Source: Mycoplasmatota bacterium
GTDB taxonomy: Bacteria; Bacillota_I; Bacilli_A; Izemoplasmatales; Izemoplasmataceae
Direction of reading: 5' to 3'
Assembly (NCBI GenBank): GCA_030641535.1
Contig: DAOWHG010000077.1
Location: 1 to 5,492, forward strand
DNA length: 5,492 bases
Numbering within the stretch: the stretch's first letter is position 1; every line of letters starts with the position of its first letter. Under the pieces are notes generated by a model that had not been told where the DNA came from, did not search any database, and saw only the letters and a program-made list of their open reading frames with translations. Made by a program: the position numbers and the translations under genes. This document shows, one piece after another, positions 5,490 through 5,492 of this stretch.

Positions 5490-5492
5490 TTA

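Overview
The window is a compact, strongly AT-rich stretch of bacterial housekeeping genes, all read from the minus strand. In transcription order they are pgsA, recA, rny, a Nudix hydrolase gene, ymdB and the 5' part of miaB, which runs off the left edge. I see no RNA genes, mobile elements or CRISPR arrays. No gap without a gene exceeds about 160 bases. The order pgsA...recA...rny...ymdB...miaB is the Bacillota backbone known from Bacillus subtilis, shortened here: cinA, pbpX, spoVS, tdh and kbl are absent, and a Nudix gene sits between rny and ymdB. All five Trp codons I decoded are TGG and the Nudix gene ends in TGA, so the standard bacterial code fits and the UGA-Trp code of Mycoplasma/Spiroplasma does not. 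The composition, the trimmed synteny and a RecA without an acidic tail suggest an AT-rich low-GC Gram-positive or early-branching Mollicutes-like lineage (Haloplasma/Izemoplasma/Acholeplasma/Erysipelotrichia type). This placement is inference.

Right part (about 3810-5492): a good extended -10 promoter drives pgsA (phosphatidylglycerophosphate synthase). Then comes a 56-base gap holding a 25-base palindrome, and recA, which ends inside its own intrinsic terminator.

Middle (about 1546-3790): a near-consensus promoter and a leader of about 84 nt precede rny (RNase Y). A GC-rich hairpin that starts at the rny stop codon separates it from the Nudix gene.

Left part (1-1545): ymdB follows the Nudix gene after 4 bases and ends inside another terminator-like hairpin. 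The T-tract of that hairpin runs into the -35 box of a separate miaB promoter.

Functionally, rny and ymdB form a known pair: RNase Y starts mRNA decay at the membrane, and YmdB is a metallophosphodiesterase linked to it. The other genes serve phospholipid synthesis, recombination and tRNA modification. No new defence or mobile system is visible. The less ordinary signals are regulatory: three terminators that each overlap a stop codon, two promoters predicting leaders of only about 11-12 nt, and the recA-upstream palindrome in place of a recognisable LexA box. Translation starts of rny and the Nudix gene are placed by their Shine-Dalgarno sequences, downstream of the longest possible reading frames.
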